From: an uncultured Clostridiaceae bacterium
GTDB taxonomy: Bacteria > Bacillota > Clostridia > TANB77 > CAG-508
Reading direction: 5' to 3'
Length of the DNA stretch: 64,000 bases
Assembly (NCBI GenBank): GCA_947647275.1
Contig: CANSJQ010000003.1
Span: forward strand, 62,001 to 126,000
Below, one piece after another: positions 1-8,797 of this stretch (position 1 is the first letter of the stretch; each line of letters begins with the position of its first letter). The notes beneath the pieces were generated by a model. That model was not told the DNA's origin, did no database searches, and saw only the letters and a list, made by a program, of their open reading frames with translations. The position numbers and the translations under genes are program-made.

Positions 1-420
1 AAATATAATATACAAAGAAGTAATATAGACTTAGAAATAACCGAAAGTGCCACAATTGACGAAGACATAGACGTATTAGAAGTAATGAAAAAAATAAAAG
101 AAAAAGGCTTTATAATTTCAATAGATGACTTTGGAACAGGATATTCTTCACTTAGCATGTTGCAAACAATGCCAATAGACATTATAAAAATAGATAAAGT
201 ATTTGTAGATAAAGCAGATTTAAAAAGTGATAGAAACATTATTAATTATATTATGCTTATAGCTAACCGCCTTGGAGTAAAAACAATAGTAGAAGGTGTT
301 GAAACTAAAGAACAAGTAGAATTTATAAAAAAGATAAAATGTGATATTATTCAAGGATATTATTATTCAAAGATATTAATGAAAGAAGAGTTTGAAGAGT
401 ATTTTAATAAACATAGATAA
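1..420 (+). CDS. EAL-domain cyclic-di-GMP phosphodiesterase, C-terminal part
   Basis: The reading frame is open from the left edge of the window, so this is the 3' end of a longer gene. The translated part shows the second half of an EAL domain: LEITES near the start, the metal-binding loop IDDFGTGYSSL, the following KIDK, then VEGVETKEQ and QGYYYSK near the end. EAL enzymes hydrolyse cyclic-di-GMP to pGpG at a two-metal site. Upstream domains (PAS, GGDEF or membrane sensor) would lie outside the window, so whether this is a free-standing phosphodiesterase or a hybrid protein is unknown. The family call is firm. Confidence 0.93.
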   Translation, partial: KYNIQRSNIDLEITESATIDEDIDVLEVMKKIKEKGFIISIDDFGTGYSSLSMLQTMPIDIIKIDKVFVDKADLKSDRNIINYIMLIANRLGVKTIVEGVETKEQVEFIKKIKCDIIQGYYYSKILMKEEFEEYFNKHR

Positions 421-433
421 AAATAAATTGTAT

Positions 434-455
434 GGGTCGCCGCCATCGGCGACCC
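434..455. repeat. GC-rich hairpin, repeat family A core
   Basis: Perfect 9-bp inverted repeat GGGTCGCCG / CGGCGACCC with a 4-nt loop, GC-rich in an AT-rich background. The same GGGTCGC...GCGACCC core occurs at 25361, 49192-49306 and 50982, so this is a short copy of the dispersed family A element. Confidence 0.6.
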
Positions 456-472
456 GTTATTAATTTAAAAAG

Positions 473-504
473 AAGGTCGCCTAGATTTAGGCGACTTTTT
501 TCTT
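473..504 (+). terminator. Rho-independent terminator
   Basis: Stem GTCGCCTA (476-483) / TAGGCGAC (488-495) followed by a T-rich run. It closes the EAL gene transcript just before the promoter of the next gene. Confidence 0.75.
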
Positions 505-524
505 TAAAAAAATAATTGTTAACC

Positions 525-570
525 TTGACAAACAAATAAAATTATTATATAATGTTAACCAAAGTTAACA
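525..570 (+). promoter_or_regulatory. Consensus promoter with overlapping GTTAAC operator repeats
   Basis: TTGACA (525-530) and TATAAT (548-553) are separated by exactly 17 nt, a perfect sigma-A promoter. Copies of GTTAAC flank it: GTTAACC at 518-524, GTTAACC at 554-560 and GTTAACA at 564-570. Their placement around the promoter suggests an operator, most simply for the DtxR-like regulator encoded immediately downstream (autoregulation). A related TTAGGTTAAC lies at 1891-1900 behind sufC. Operator assignment is inference. Confidence 0.75.
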
Positions 571-594
571 AATCAATCAAAAGGAGTAAAATAA

Positions 595-1044
595 ATGATT
601 AGCGGTTCATTAGAAGAATATTTAAAAACGATATATATATTAAAAAATGAAAAACAAGAAATACGAGTAACAGACATAGCTGAAAGAATGAATTGTACTA
701 AGCCTAGTGTAAATAAAGCAGTAAAAAGTCTGCAAGCAAAGGAACTTATAAATTATGAAGTTTATGGAGATATAGAGTTAACGCAAGAAGGCGAAAAATT
801 AGCAAAAAAAATATTAGAAGCTTATGATATAACATACATATTTTTAACAGAAATATTAAAAGTAGAAAAACAAAAGGCAGAAGAAGAAGCAATAAAAATT
901 AAATCTGTATTAAATGACAATACATTAAACAAATTAACTAAATACATATATAAAACATTAGGATTAAACGAACTTAATTGTAATTACGATATTAATAAAG
1001 AAGAATGTAGAAACTGTAAGAAAAAAGTTTTAAAAAAGGTGTAG
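595..1044 (+). CDS. DtxR/MntR-type winged-helix regulator ahead of the suf genes
   Basis: 149 aa. The N-terminal half has the arrangement of DtxR/MntR repressors: a leading SLEEYLKTIY helix, a helix-turn-helix around residues 25-50 (VTDIAERMNCTKPSVNKAVK) and a wing with GDIELTQEGEKLA. The C-terminal part is short and carries a cysteine cluster C-x8-C-x2-C close to the end. Classical DtxR members are repressors activated by Fe2+ or Mn2+. Placement directly before sufC suggests control of Fe-S cluster assembly, and the cysteines could bind metal or a cluster; both are inference. Start supported by AAAGGAG eight bases upstream. The gene has its own consensus promoter at 525-553. Confidence 0.85.
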   Translation: MISGSLEEYLKTIYILKNEKQEIRVTDIAERMNCTKPSVNKAVKSLQAKELINYEVYGDIELTQEGEKLAKKILEAYDITYIFLTEILKVEKQKAEEEAIKIKSVLNDNTLNKLTKYIYKTLGLNELNCNYDINKEECRNCKKKVLKKV

Positions 1045-1105
1045 GTGTAGGTTTTGTGTCTATCTACAATAAATATGTAATAATAAAAAAATGAAAGGAA
1101 AAATT

Positions 1106-1844
1106 ATGGACAGTACATTATTAGAAATAAAAGATTTATATGTAAATGCAGAAAATAAGGAAATTTTAAAAGGAATAAATTTAAAAATAAATAAAGGAGA
1201 AATTCATGTAATAATGGGACCAAACGGTTCTCGGAAAAAGTACAACAGCAAATGCAATATTAAATAACCCAGAATACACAAAAACAAAAGGAACTATTAA
1301 ATTTGAAGAAGAAGATATAACAAACTTAAAAACAGATGAAATAGCAAGAAAAGGAATATTTATGTCATTCCAATTACCAGAAGAAATACCAGGAGTAACT
1401 GTTACAAACTTCCTAAAATATGCTAAAAACAAAGTAACAGGAAAACCAGTAAAAATATTCGAATTTAAAGAAGAACTTGCAAAATATATGGACGAACTAA
1501 ATATGAACTCAAAAAACATGGAAAGAAGTCTAAATGTAGGATTCTCAGGCGGAGAAAAAAAGAAAAATGAAATTCTTCAAATGCTAGTACTAAACCCAAA
1601 ACTAGCAATACTAGACGAAACAGATTCAGGTCTAGACGTAGATGCAATAAAAACAGTTTCAAAAGGAATAGAAATGTTCAAAAATGAAAATAATGGAATA
1701 TTAATAATAACTCACAACACCAAAATTCTGCACAGCTTAAAAGTAGACTATGTCCATATTCTAGTAAACGGCAAAATAGTAAAAACAGGTTCACAAGAGT
1801 TAGCAAAGCAAATAGAAGAAAATGGATATTCTCAATATAAATAA
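1106..1844 (+). CDS. sufC: SufC, Fe-S assembly ATPase (read through a +1 frameshift at 1232)
   Basis: ATPase subunit of the SufBCD scaffold. The zero frame gives 42 residues ending in the Walker A start GPNGS; an extra C at 1232 (TCT-C-GGA) then breaks the frame inside Walker A. Skipping it yields Gly43-Lys44-Ser-Thr and an unbroken protein of 245 aa, normal SufC length. The rest carries the Q-loop ([12 protein letters not shown]), the ABC signature ([13 protein letters not shown]), Walker B ([15 protein letters not shown]) and the H-loop (ITHNT). RBS AAAGGA lies before ATG 1106. First structural gene of the suf cluster. Because the broken glycine is essential for nucleotide binding, the protein can only work if the ribosome shifts +1 or the base call is wrong. 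Confidence 0.93.
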
Positions 1845-1954
1845 ACATAAATTTATAATTATATCTACACTTTGAATTACTCTACATTAGTTAGGTTAAC
1901 AATTAAAAATATAAAGTTTAAAAATAAAACTTAAATAATAAGCAAAATAAAAAA

Positions 1955-1973
1955 CAAGGGTATTTAACCCTTG
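1955..1973 (-). terminator. Hairpin terminator of the small minus-strand ORF
   Basis: CAAGGG / CCCTTG stem with a 7-nt loop, followed on the minus strand by a T-rich run (complement of 1941-1954). It overlaps the stop codon of the minus-strand small ORF. Confidence 0.6.
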
Positions 1974-2110
1974 CTCTTTATAGAACCAGCAACAATGCCA
2001 ATGCCAATACAAAGTGGAACTATCATTGCAGGTTGGTGGAGCAAAATAAGAAGAACCACCGAGGAACTAACCATGAATGAACCTAAACCTATAAGAAACT
2101 CTCTAATCAT
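1964..2110 (-). CDS. Small membrane protein, 48 aa
   Basis: A short ORF facing backwards between sufC and sufB. It starts at ATG 2108-2110 behind a strong GGAGGT (2118-2123) and ends at TAA inside a terminator hairpin. The peptide has two hydrophobic stretches, about residues 5-24 and 28-42 (MIVPLCIGIGIVAGS), with a basic tail, so it is probably a two-pass membrane peptide. No family is recognised. The ribosome site, the terminator and a similar ORF at 3733-3882 argue that it is real. Confidence 0.6.
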   Translation of the reverse strand: MIREFLIGLGSFMVSSSVVLLILLHQPAMIVPLCIGIGIVAGSIKSKG

Positions 2111-2192
2111 ATATAGTACCTCCTTAAAATTAAGTATACAAATATTATAACAAATTTAACATAAATATGCAAATTCAGAAAGGAAAACAAAA

Positions 2193-3593
2193 ATGTCAAA
2201 AACAAACATAGAAGAAATAAACCGAAACATCTACGACATAAAAAACAAAGACGAATATGAATTCAAAATAAAAAAAGGTTTAACACCAGAAATAATAGAA
2301 GAAATATCAAAACAAAAGAATGACCCAAACTGGATGAAAGAGTTTAGATTAAAAGCGCTAGAAGTGTATAATAAACTAGAGCTACCAACTTGGGGACCAG
2401 ACTTATCAGAACTTAATATGGATGAAATAGCAACATATGTAAGACCAAAATCAAAACTAAATAACTCTTGGGAAGATGTACCAGAGGACATAAAAAACAC
2501 CTTTGACAAACTAGGAATTCCAGAAGCAGAAAAAACATCACTAGCAGGAGTAGGAGCACAATACGACTCAGAAGTAGTATACCATAGCATGAAAGAAGAC
2601 TTGATAAAACAAGGTGTAATATACACAGATATGGAAACAGCAGTAAAAGAATACCCAGAGCTAGTAAAAGCACACTTTATGAAATGTGTACCAGTACATG
2701 ACCACAAATTTGTAGCACTACATGGAGCAGTATGGTCAGGAGGTTCATTTGTATATGTACCAAAAAATGTACATGTAGATATACCACTTCAATCGTACTT
2801 CAGACTAAACTCACCAGAATCAGGTCAATTTGAGCACACTCTAATAATAGTAGAAGAAGGAGCAAGCTTGCACTTTATAGAAGGCTGTAGTGCCCCAAAA
2901 TATAATAAAGTAAATTTACATGCAGGCTGTGTAGAACTATATGTAAAAGACAATGCATATTTAAGATACTCAACGATAGAAAACTGGTCAAAAAACATGC
3001 TTAACCTAAACACAAAAAAAGCAATATGTGGAAAAAATGCACAAATAGATTGGGTATCAGGCTCATTCGGATCAAAAATATCAATGCTATATCCAATGAG
3101 TATACTAAACGGAGAAGGAGCCAAAACAGAATTCACAGGAATATCATTTGCAGGAGCAGGTCAAGACCTAGACAATGGCTTTAAGGTAGTACATAATGCA
3201 CCTAGCACATCAAGTGTAGTAAATGCAAAATCGATATCAAAAAACGGAGGAAAATGTACCTATCGTTCACTAGTAAGAATAAACGAAAGTGCTAAAGGCT
3301 CAAAATCATCAGTATCATGTGAATCACTAATGCTAGACGATAAATCAATATCAGACACAATACCAACAAGTGATATACGAACAGACGACGTAGAATTCTC
3401 ACACGAAGCAAAAATAGGAAAAATAAGTGACAAAACAATATTCTACCTAATGAGTAGAGGACTATCCGAAGAAGACGCCAAAGCAATGATAGTACGAGGC
3501 TTCGCCTACCCAATTTCCAAAGAATTACCAATAGAATACGCCGTAGAAATGAACAACCTAATAAACCTAGAACTAGAAGGCTCAATCGGTTAA
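2193..3593 (+). CDS. sufB: SufB, Fe-S cluster assembly scaffold
   Basis: 466 aa, the usual SufB length, uninterrupted. SufB forms the beta-helix core that binds SufC and SufD and builds Fe-S clusters from SufS/SufU-derived sulfur. Visible family features: N-terminal NPxWM (DPNWMKEFR), the VPxHDxKF stretch, the beta-helix repeats (AHGAVWSGGSFVYVPKN, EHTLIIVEEGASLHFIEGC) and the C-terminal SHEAKIGKISDKTIFYLMSRG with GF(A)YPI. RBS AGAAAGGA precedes ATG 2193. SufD downstream is a divergent paralogue, and SufB's intact SHEAKIGKI stretch is the reference for the frameshifted site in SufD. Confidence 0.97.
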   Translation: MSKTNIEEINRNIYDIKNKDEYEFKIKKGLTPEIIEEISKQKNDPNWMKEFRLKALEVYNKLELPTWGPDLSELNMDEIATYVRPKSKLNNSWEDVPEDIKNTFDKLGIPEAEKTSLAGVGAQYDSEVVYHSMKEDLIKQGVIYTDMETAVKEYPELVKAHFMKCVPVHDHKFVALHGAVWSGGSFVYVPKNVHVDIPLQSYFRLNSPESGQFEHTLIIVEEGASLHFIEGCSAPKYNKVNLHAGCVELYVKDNAYLRYSTIENWSKNMLNLNTKKAICGKNAQIDWVSGSFGSKISMLYPMSILNGEGAKTEFTGISFAGAGQDLDNGFKVVHNAPSTSSVVNAKSISKNGGKCTYRSLVRINESAKGSKSSVSCESLMLDDKSISDTIPTSDIRTDDVEFSHEAKIGKISDKTIFYLMSRGLSEEDAKAMIVRGFAYPISKELPIEYAVEMNNLINLELEGSIG

Positions 3594-3612
3594 AACTAGC
3601 ATTAGGATTGTC

Positions 3613-3650
3613 GCTAGCATTGGGGACGGTTAGTAATCGGAAACAAGATA
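3613..3650. repeat. Partial family B dispersed repeat
   Basis: TTGGGGACGGTTAGTAATCGGAAAC resembles one arm of the GGGGACGTTTCC elements seen at 12075, 33143 and 46793. It lies directly behind sufB. Confidence 0.35.
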
Positions 3651-3694
3651 AAAAAATAAAATAAGTGCAAAACAAAAATAATAGCAACAAAAAA

Positions 3695-3721
3695 CTACTG
3701 TCTCAATTCCTGAGACAGTAG
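3695..3721 (-). terminator. Hairpin terminator between sufB and a small minus-strand gene
   Basis: Perfect 11-bp stem CTACTGTCTCA / TGAGACAGTAG with a 5-nt loop. On the minus strand it is followed by a T run, so it best terminates the 3733-3882 ORF. Confidence 0.7.
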
Positions 3722-3732
3722 TGAGAGAGTAA

Positions 3733-3882
3733 TCATTTTTTGTTAATAATAAGTAAAATAGCAGAGACGATAGCAAATAATATAGTTGTAAGACGTAAAA
3801 AAAACATATTATTAGTAAAAATACCTACTACCAAAAATACAAGTGCAATAATAATGAGAAAAATTAGAAGGATTTTTTTCAT
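3733..3882 (-). CDS. Small hydrophobic membrane protein, 49 aa
   Basis: Minus-strand ORF between sufB and sufD, start ATG 3880-3882 preceded by AGAGGA on its own strand, stop TGA at 3733-3735, followed by a clear terminator. It encodes two transmembrane stretches, about residues 4-23 (rich in I, L, V) and 29-46, and ends in NKK. No family recognised. Together with the 48-aa ORF at 1964-2110 it makes two small backward membrane genes inside the suf cluster. Confidence 0.6.
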   Translation of the reverse strand: MKKILLIFLIIIALVFLVVGIFTNNMFFLRLTTILFAIVSAILLIINKK

Positions 3883-3977
3883 AAACAAGTCCTCTCTTTT
3901 AAAATAAAGTTTTTATTGTTACATTAGTATTATAGCAAAATTGACATAAAAAGTCAAGTTTAGAAAGGAAAACCAAA

Positions 3978-5027
3978 ATGTCAAACATAAAATTAAACGA
4001 AACACCAATAAGAACTGCAAGGAACTACAACATAAACAATATAACCATAGAAAATATACACTTATCAGAAAAAGTTAAAGCATTCGAAAATGTTTCAATA
4101 ACAGGTATAGAATACACAAATAATATAAATATTAATAATTTAACATATGGCTTATCAAAAACATTAGAAAATCAAGTAAAAGAAAGCTCAAATCAAAAAA
4201 TAAAAATACAAGTAGAGAATAGTGAAAATGCCCAAATAGACTTCAAATTTGATAAACAAAACACTGGGCTAGTAGAAAACATTGAAATAATAGCTGAACA
4301 AAATTCACAGCGGAACAATAACAATAAAATATGAATCAACCGAAAACATAGAGGCCTACCACAATGGAATAATAAATGTAATAGCTAAACCAAACTCTAA
4401 CTTAAATATAATACTAGTAAATTTAATGAACACAAACTCAAACAATTTTATAGCTATACAAAATACTTTAGAAGAAAACTCAAATGTAACATATTGGATA
4501 GTAGACTTCGGAGGAAAAAACAGCATAACAAACTACTATTCCAACTTAATAGGAAAGTATTCAAAAAACAATATAAACACAATATATCTAGGAAAAGAGG
4601 AACAACAATTTGACTTAAACTACATAACCCATCTACAAAGTGAAAAAACAAATGTAAATATTCAAGTAGAAGGGGTACTAACAGACAAAGCTAAAAAGAA
4701 CTTCAAAGGAACAATAGACTTCAAAAAAGGGGCAAAAAAAGCAGTGCGGAAACGAAGTAGAAGCCTGCACATTATTATCAAGCACAGCAAAATCAAAAGC
4801 TCTACCAATGTTACTATGTTCTGAAGAAGACGTAGAAGGAAACCATAGCACAAGCACACGGAAAAATAGGCAAAAAAGAACTATTTTATATAATGAGTAG
4901 AGGTTTCACACAAAAAGAAGCAAACAAATTAATAGTAAGAGCAAAATTTGATAAAATAATAGAAAACATAGAAAATGAAGAATTAAAATGTCAAATAGCA
5001 AAAGAGATAGATGAAAAATTAAATTAA
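3978..5027 (+). CDS. sufD: SufD-like Fe-S scaffold subunit (three +1 frameshift sites)
   Basis: Third subunit of the SufBCD complex. The gene is readable only if an extra C is skipped at three places: 4311 (CAG-C-GGA, Gly112), 4747 (GTG-C-GGA, Gly257) and 4859 (ACA-C-GGA, Gly294). This yields 348 aa. The C-terminus then reads EGNHSTSTGKIGKKELFYIMSRGF, matching the SufB/SufD signature around the conserved His and the FYxMSRG motif, as in SufB upstream. Each site has a zero-frame CGG followed soon by stop codons. RBS GAAAGGA precedes ATG 3978. The N-terminal two thirds are divergent, so the SufD call rests on the C-terminus and position between sufB and sufS. Confidence 0.9.
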
Positions 5028-5058
5028 GGAACACACAATAAAATAATTGGAGGAGAAA

Positions 5059-5664
5059 ATGAAAACATCAGAAATGAAGCAAATAGTTAATATGCTATAT
5101 AATGAATGGAATTTAGGAAAAAAAGAAGCGAAAGCAAAGGGAAAAATATGTGCATGGATATATCTATTTGAAGTACTTGAAGAAACTGAAAAAGTAGTAT
5201 TGGAAAAAGAAAACAATAAAGTTATAGGAATGTGTGGATATGCAAATTGGAATTCTAAAAAATATATAATAAGAAAGAAATTTTTCAAGTTATTAAAAAT
5301 TATATGTATAAATAGTCCATTAATAAAAGATAAAAAAGCAATGATAAAGTATAGTAAAGACTATGACTACACTCCAATAGAACTAGAAAATCATTTTGAT
5401 GGTGAAATAAGCTTACTAATAGTAGACAAAAAATATAGAGGAAAAGGCATTGGTAAAAAAATGATAAACAGAATATTTGAATATGCGAAAAAAGACAAAA
5501 TGAAAAATATTGAAATACTTACAGATGAAAGTTGTAACTTTAAATTTTATGAAAATTGTGGATGTAAAAAAGTATATGAAAAAATCATACCAAATGGAGA
5601 ACCAGACATATTAGGAAATATAACAAGTGAAAAAGGTTATATTTATGAGAAAATATTTAATTAA
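5059..5664 (+). CDS. GNAT-family N-acetyltransferase
   Basis: 201 aa. GNAT enzymes move an acetyl group from acetyl-CoA to an amine. Seen here: the beta4 strand ISLLIVDKKYRGKGIGKKMI with the acetyl-CoA-binding loop RGKGIG at about residues 134-139, and the later FYENCGCKKVYEK stretch typical of the family's C-terminal strands. ATG 5059 is chosen because GGAGGAG lies just upstream; the in-frame TTG at 5047 would bury that ribosome site. It sits between sufD and sufS with short gaps and is probably co-transcribed, but substrate and role in Fe-S biology are unknown. Confidence 0.85.
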   Translation: MKTSEMKQIVNMLYNEWNLGKKEAKAKGKICAWIYLFEVLEETEKVVLEKENNKVIGMCGYANWNSKKYIIRKKFFKLLKIICINSPLIKDKKAMIKYSKDYDYTPIELENHFDGEISLLIVDKKYRGKGIGKKMINRIFEYAKKDKMKNIEILTDESCNFKFYENCGCKKVYEKIIPNGEPDILGNITSEKGYIYEKIFN

Positions 5665-5685
5665 AAGAGAAAAGGAAAAAATAAT

Positions 5686-6910
5686 ATGAACATAGAAGAA
5701 ATAAAAAAAGACTTCCCGATATTGCAAAATAAACAAATAACATACTTAGATAGTGGTGCAACCACCCAAAAACCAATACAAGTAATAAAAGCAGTAGAAG
5801 AGTTTTATAAAAGATACAATGCCAACCCACATAGAGGAGCATATTCATTAAGTATAGAAGCCACAGAAGCTTACGAAAATACTAGAAAAAAGATAGCAGA
5901 ATTTATAAATGCAAAATATCCAGAAGAAATAATATTTTCAAAAAATGCAACTGAAAGCTTAAATTTGATTGCTTATTCATATGGAATGGAAAACTTAAAA
6001 AAAGATGATGAAATAGTAATATCAATAATGGAACACCATTCAAACTTAGTACCATGGCAAAAGGTATGCAAACAAACAGGTGCAAAACTAAACTATATGT
6101 ACATAAACAATAATTATGAAATTTCAGAAGAAGAAATAGAAAGCAAAATAACAGATAAAACAAAGATAGTTAGTATAACACATGTTTCAAACGTATTAGG
6201 AACAATAAACAACATAGAAAAAATAATAAAATATGCCCACAAAAAAGGAGCAATAGTAATAGTTGACGCCTCACAAAGTATACCACATATGAAAATAGAT
6301 GTAGAAAAGCTTCGGCTGTGATTTTCTAATATTTTCAGGACATAAAATGTTAGCACCACTTGGAATAGGAGTTCTATATGGAAAAAAAGAACTATTAAAT
6401 AGAATGACACCATTCCTAATGGGTGGAGATATGATAGAATACGTTTACGAACAAGAAACAACCTTCGCACCACTACCAAATAAATTCGAAGCAGGAACTC
6501 AAAATATAGAAGGAGTAATAGGCTTAGGAGCAGCAATAGATTATATACAAAACATAGGATATAATAATATACAAGAAATAGAAAAGCAAATAGTAGAATA
6601 TGCAAAACAAGAGTTATCAACATTAGACTATGTAGAACTATATATAACACCAAACAGTAGCAATCATTCAGGAGTAATATCTTTCAACATAAAAGGAATA
6701 CACCCACATGATGTAGCCAGTATATTAGATAGCAAAGGAATATGCATCCGCTCAGGAAACCACTGTGCACAGCCATTAATGAGATTTTTGGGAATAGATT
6801 CTACATGTAGAGCAAGTTTTTATTTTTATAATACGAAAGAAGATGTGGACAAGTTAGTAGAAGGATTAAACAAAGCTTATGAAATGTTTAAGAAATACAT
6901 TAAAGATTAG
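5686..6910 (+). CDS. sufS: SufS, group II cysteine desulfurase (+1 frameshift at 6313)
   Basis: PLP enzyme that removes sulfur from cysteine and passes it to SufU. An extra C at 6313 (CTT-C-GGC) breaks the frame; skipping it gives Gly210-Cys-Asp-Phe and the PLP lysine motif SGHK (about Lys220), and a complete 407-aa protein. Other landmarks: LDSGATTQKP near the N-terminus, SEFI-type MEHHSN with the PLP-stacking His, VDASQSIPH, and the active-site cysteine loop IRSGNHCAQP. In the zero frame translation stops two codons after the CGG (CTG TGA). RBS AAAAGGA precedes ATG 5686. Confidence 0.95.
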
Positions 6911-6935
6911 CCAAATGTTTGATATAAAATAAGCC

Positions 6936-6985
6936 GTCCAAAAGTTGTATATATAATAAATTTATTACATATACAACTTTTGGAC
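6936..6985. other. 17-bp perfect stem between sufS and sufU
   Basis: GTCCAAAAGTTGTATAT (6936-6952) pairs perfectly with 6969-6985 across a 16-nt AT-rich loop. There is no long T run directly behind it, so it may be a processing or stabilising element, or a weak terminator or attenuator within the suf transcript. Confidence 0.6.
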
Positions 6986-7050
6986 TACTCTATAAAAATG
7001 ATATACTACATATGGTATTAAAATATAATTCGAATAGGAGTTTTAAAATA

Positions 7051-7512
7051 ATGGAAGATTTAACAGATGTTTATAATGAACTGATAATGGAACACAGTAT
7101 GAATTCATACAATAAAAGAAAATTAGAGATAGCAGATTATCAGCAAATTGGACATAACCCAAATTGTGGAGATGAAATAACACTAGAATTAAAATTAAAT
7201 GGAAATATAATTGAAGACATGGCATTTTCAGGACACGGCTGTGCCATATCACAAGCATCAACTTCAATAATGATAGATACATTAAAAGGAAAAACACTAG
7301 AAGACGCAATAGAAATTGTACAAACATTTATAGGAATGATAAAAAGAGAAATAGAAGACGAAGAAACTCTAAAAAAACTAGAAGACGCAATAGCCTTTAA
7401 AAACGTATCAAACATGCCAGCAAGAGTAAAATGTGCATTACTTGCATGGCATACAATTGAAGATATAATAAATACCTCAAAAAAACCAGGATATTTTGGG
7501 GTAGATAATTAA
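7051..7512 (+). CDS. sufU: SufU, sulfur-transfer partner of SufS
   Basis: 153 aa. SufU is a zinc-binding IscU-like protein that accepts persulfide sulfur from SufS in Gram-positive bacteria. All conserved cysteines are present: NPNCGD (near residue 40), SGHGCAIS (near 65) and RVKCALLAW (near 128), along with the Asp of the first motif. Start ATG 7051 is chosen because AGGAG lies 11 bases upstream; the in-frame ATG at 7012 lacks one. It completes the suf set sufC-B-D-S-U, the normal gene order for Bacillota. Confidence 0.95.
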   Translation: MEDLTDVYNELIMEHSMNSYNKRKLEIADYQQIGHNPNCGDEITLELKLNGNIIEDMAFSGHGCAISQASTSIMIDTLKGKTLEDAIEIVQTFIGMIKREIEDEETLKKLEDAIAFKNVSNMPARVKCALLAWHTIEDIINTSKKPGYFGVDN

Positions 7513-7574
7513 AAATTACCCCAAAACAATCTGGTCTTTTTGAGATAAATAAATTTAAAGGAATGAAAAAGAAA

Positions 7575-8627
7575 ATGGAAAATAAAAAGGTACTATTAGG
7601 TATGAGTGGTGGAGTAGATAGTTCAGTAGCAGCCGTTCTACTACAAGAACAAGGTTATGAAGTAATAGGAACAACATTAGAACTATTTACAGGAAGTAGT
7701 TGCTGTAATGTAAATACATATATAGATGCAAAAAATGTGTGTAATTCAATAGGAGTGCCACACTTTACCTACGATTATAAAGAAGAATTTAGAAAACATG
7801 TAATAGATGATTTTATAGAATGTTATGCAAATTGTAAAACTCCAAACCCATGTATAGAATGTAATAAATATATGAAATTTGGAGCAATGTACGAAAAAGC
7901 AAAAGAATTAAGTTGTACATATATAGCAACAGGTCATTATGCTAAAACAGAATATAGTGAAGAATATGGTAGATGGGTATTAAAAAAATCAAACGCAGGT
8001 AAAAAAGACCAAAGTTATGTATTATGGAATATACCAAAAGATTTGATTAAATATGTATTATTCCCATTGTCAAGCTTTGAAAATAAAGAACAAATAAGGC
8101 AAATAGCAAGAGAAAGAAATTTAAAAGTAGCAAATAAGCCAGATAGTGAAGACATCTGTTTTGTACCAGACGGAAACTACAAAAAGTTCTTAGAAAATAA
8201 CTCGGAAATTAAACCAAAAGAAGGAAACATAGTAAACAAAAAAGGCGAAATTTTAGGAAAGCATACAGGTTTATACAACTACACAATAGGCCAAAGAAAA
8301 GGCTTAGGAATTTCAAATGCAGTACCACTTTTTGTATTAGGCTTTAATAAAGAAAGAAACGAAGTAATAGTAGGAGAAGAAAAAGAATTATACAAAAAAG
8401 AAATAACAGTAACAGACATAAACTTGCTACTAGTAGATGAAATCAAAGAAGAAATGGAAGTAGAAGTAAAAACAAGGTATTCAGCAAAACAAGCAAAAGC
8501 AAAAATAACAAAAGCTGGAGACAAAATAAAAGTAATATTCGACGAGCCACAAAGAGCAATAACTCCAGGACAATCAGCAGTATTCTACATAGGAGATATT
8601 GTACTTGGTGGAGGAAAAATAGCTTAA
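7575..8627 (+). CDS. mnmA: MnmA, tRNA-specific 2-thiouridylase
   Basis: About 350 aa. MnmA activates U34 of tRNA Lys, Glu and Gln with ATP and inserts sulfur. It shows the PP-loop GMSGGVDSSVAAVLL at the N-terminus, the catalytic cysteines in NPCIECNKYMKF and EDICFVPDG, and the family blocks ATGHYAK, KDQSYVLW and GQRKGLGI. Start is either ATG 7563, which sits only two bases after AAAGG, or the in-frame ATG 7575 with better spacing; I favour 7575. It follows sufU closely, which makes sense because the sulfur comes from a cysteine desulfurase. Confidence 0.95.
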   Translation: MENKKVLLGMSGGVDSSVAAVLLQEQGYEVIGTTLELFTGSSCCNVNTYIDAKNVCNSIGVPHFTYDYKEEFRKHVIDDFIECYANCKTPNPCIECNKYMKFGAMYEKAKELSCTYIATGHYAKTEYSEEYGRWVLKKSNAGKKDQSYVLWNIPKDLIKYVLFPLSSFENKEQIRQIARERNLKVANKPDSEDICFVPDGNYKKFLENNSEIKPKEGNIVNKKGEILGKHTGLYNYTIGQRKGLGISNAVPLFVLGFNKERNEVIVGEEKELYKKEITVTDINLLLVDEIKEEMEVEVKTRYSAKQAKAKITKAGDKIKVIFDEPQRAITPGQSAVFYIGDIVLGGGKIA

Positions 8628-8639
8628 TAAAAATTAAAT

Positions 8640-8682
8640 AAAAAGTAGACTAAAAATATTAATTTTTAGTCTACTTTTTATT
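8640..8682 (+). terminator. Rho-independent terminator behind mnmA
   Basis: Long stem AAAAGTAGACTAAAAAT / AATTTTTAGTCTACTTTT with a T-rich 3' end closes the suf-mnmA unit. Confidence 0.85.
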
Positions 8683-8797
8683 TGAAACAAACTTCTTAAG
8701 AATTCCTAAATATTATTAATAAATTCTTAAACCACTTAAAAAACAAATAAATTGCTATATAATAAAAACAGAAAATTAAAGGAAAGAGGTAAAACAA

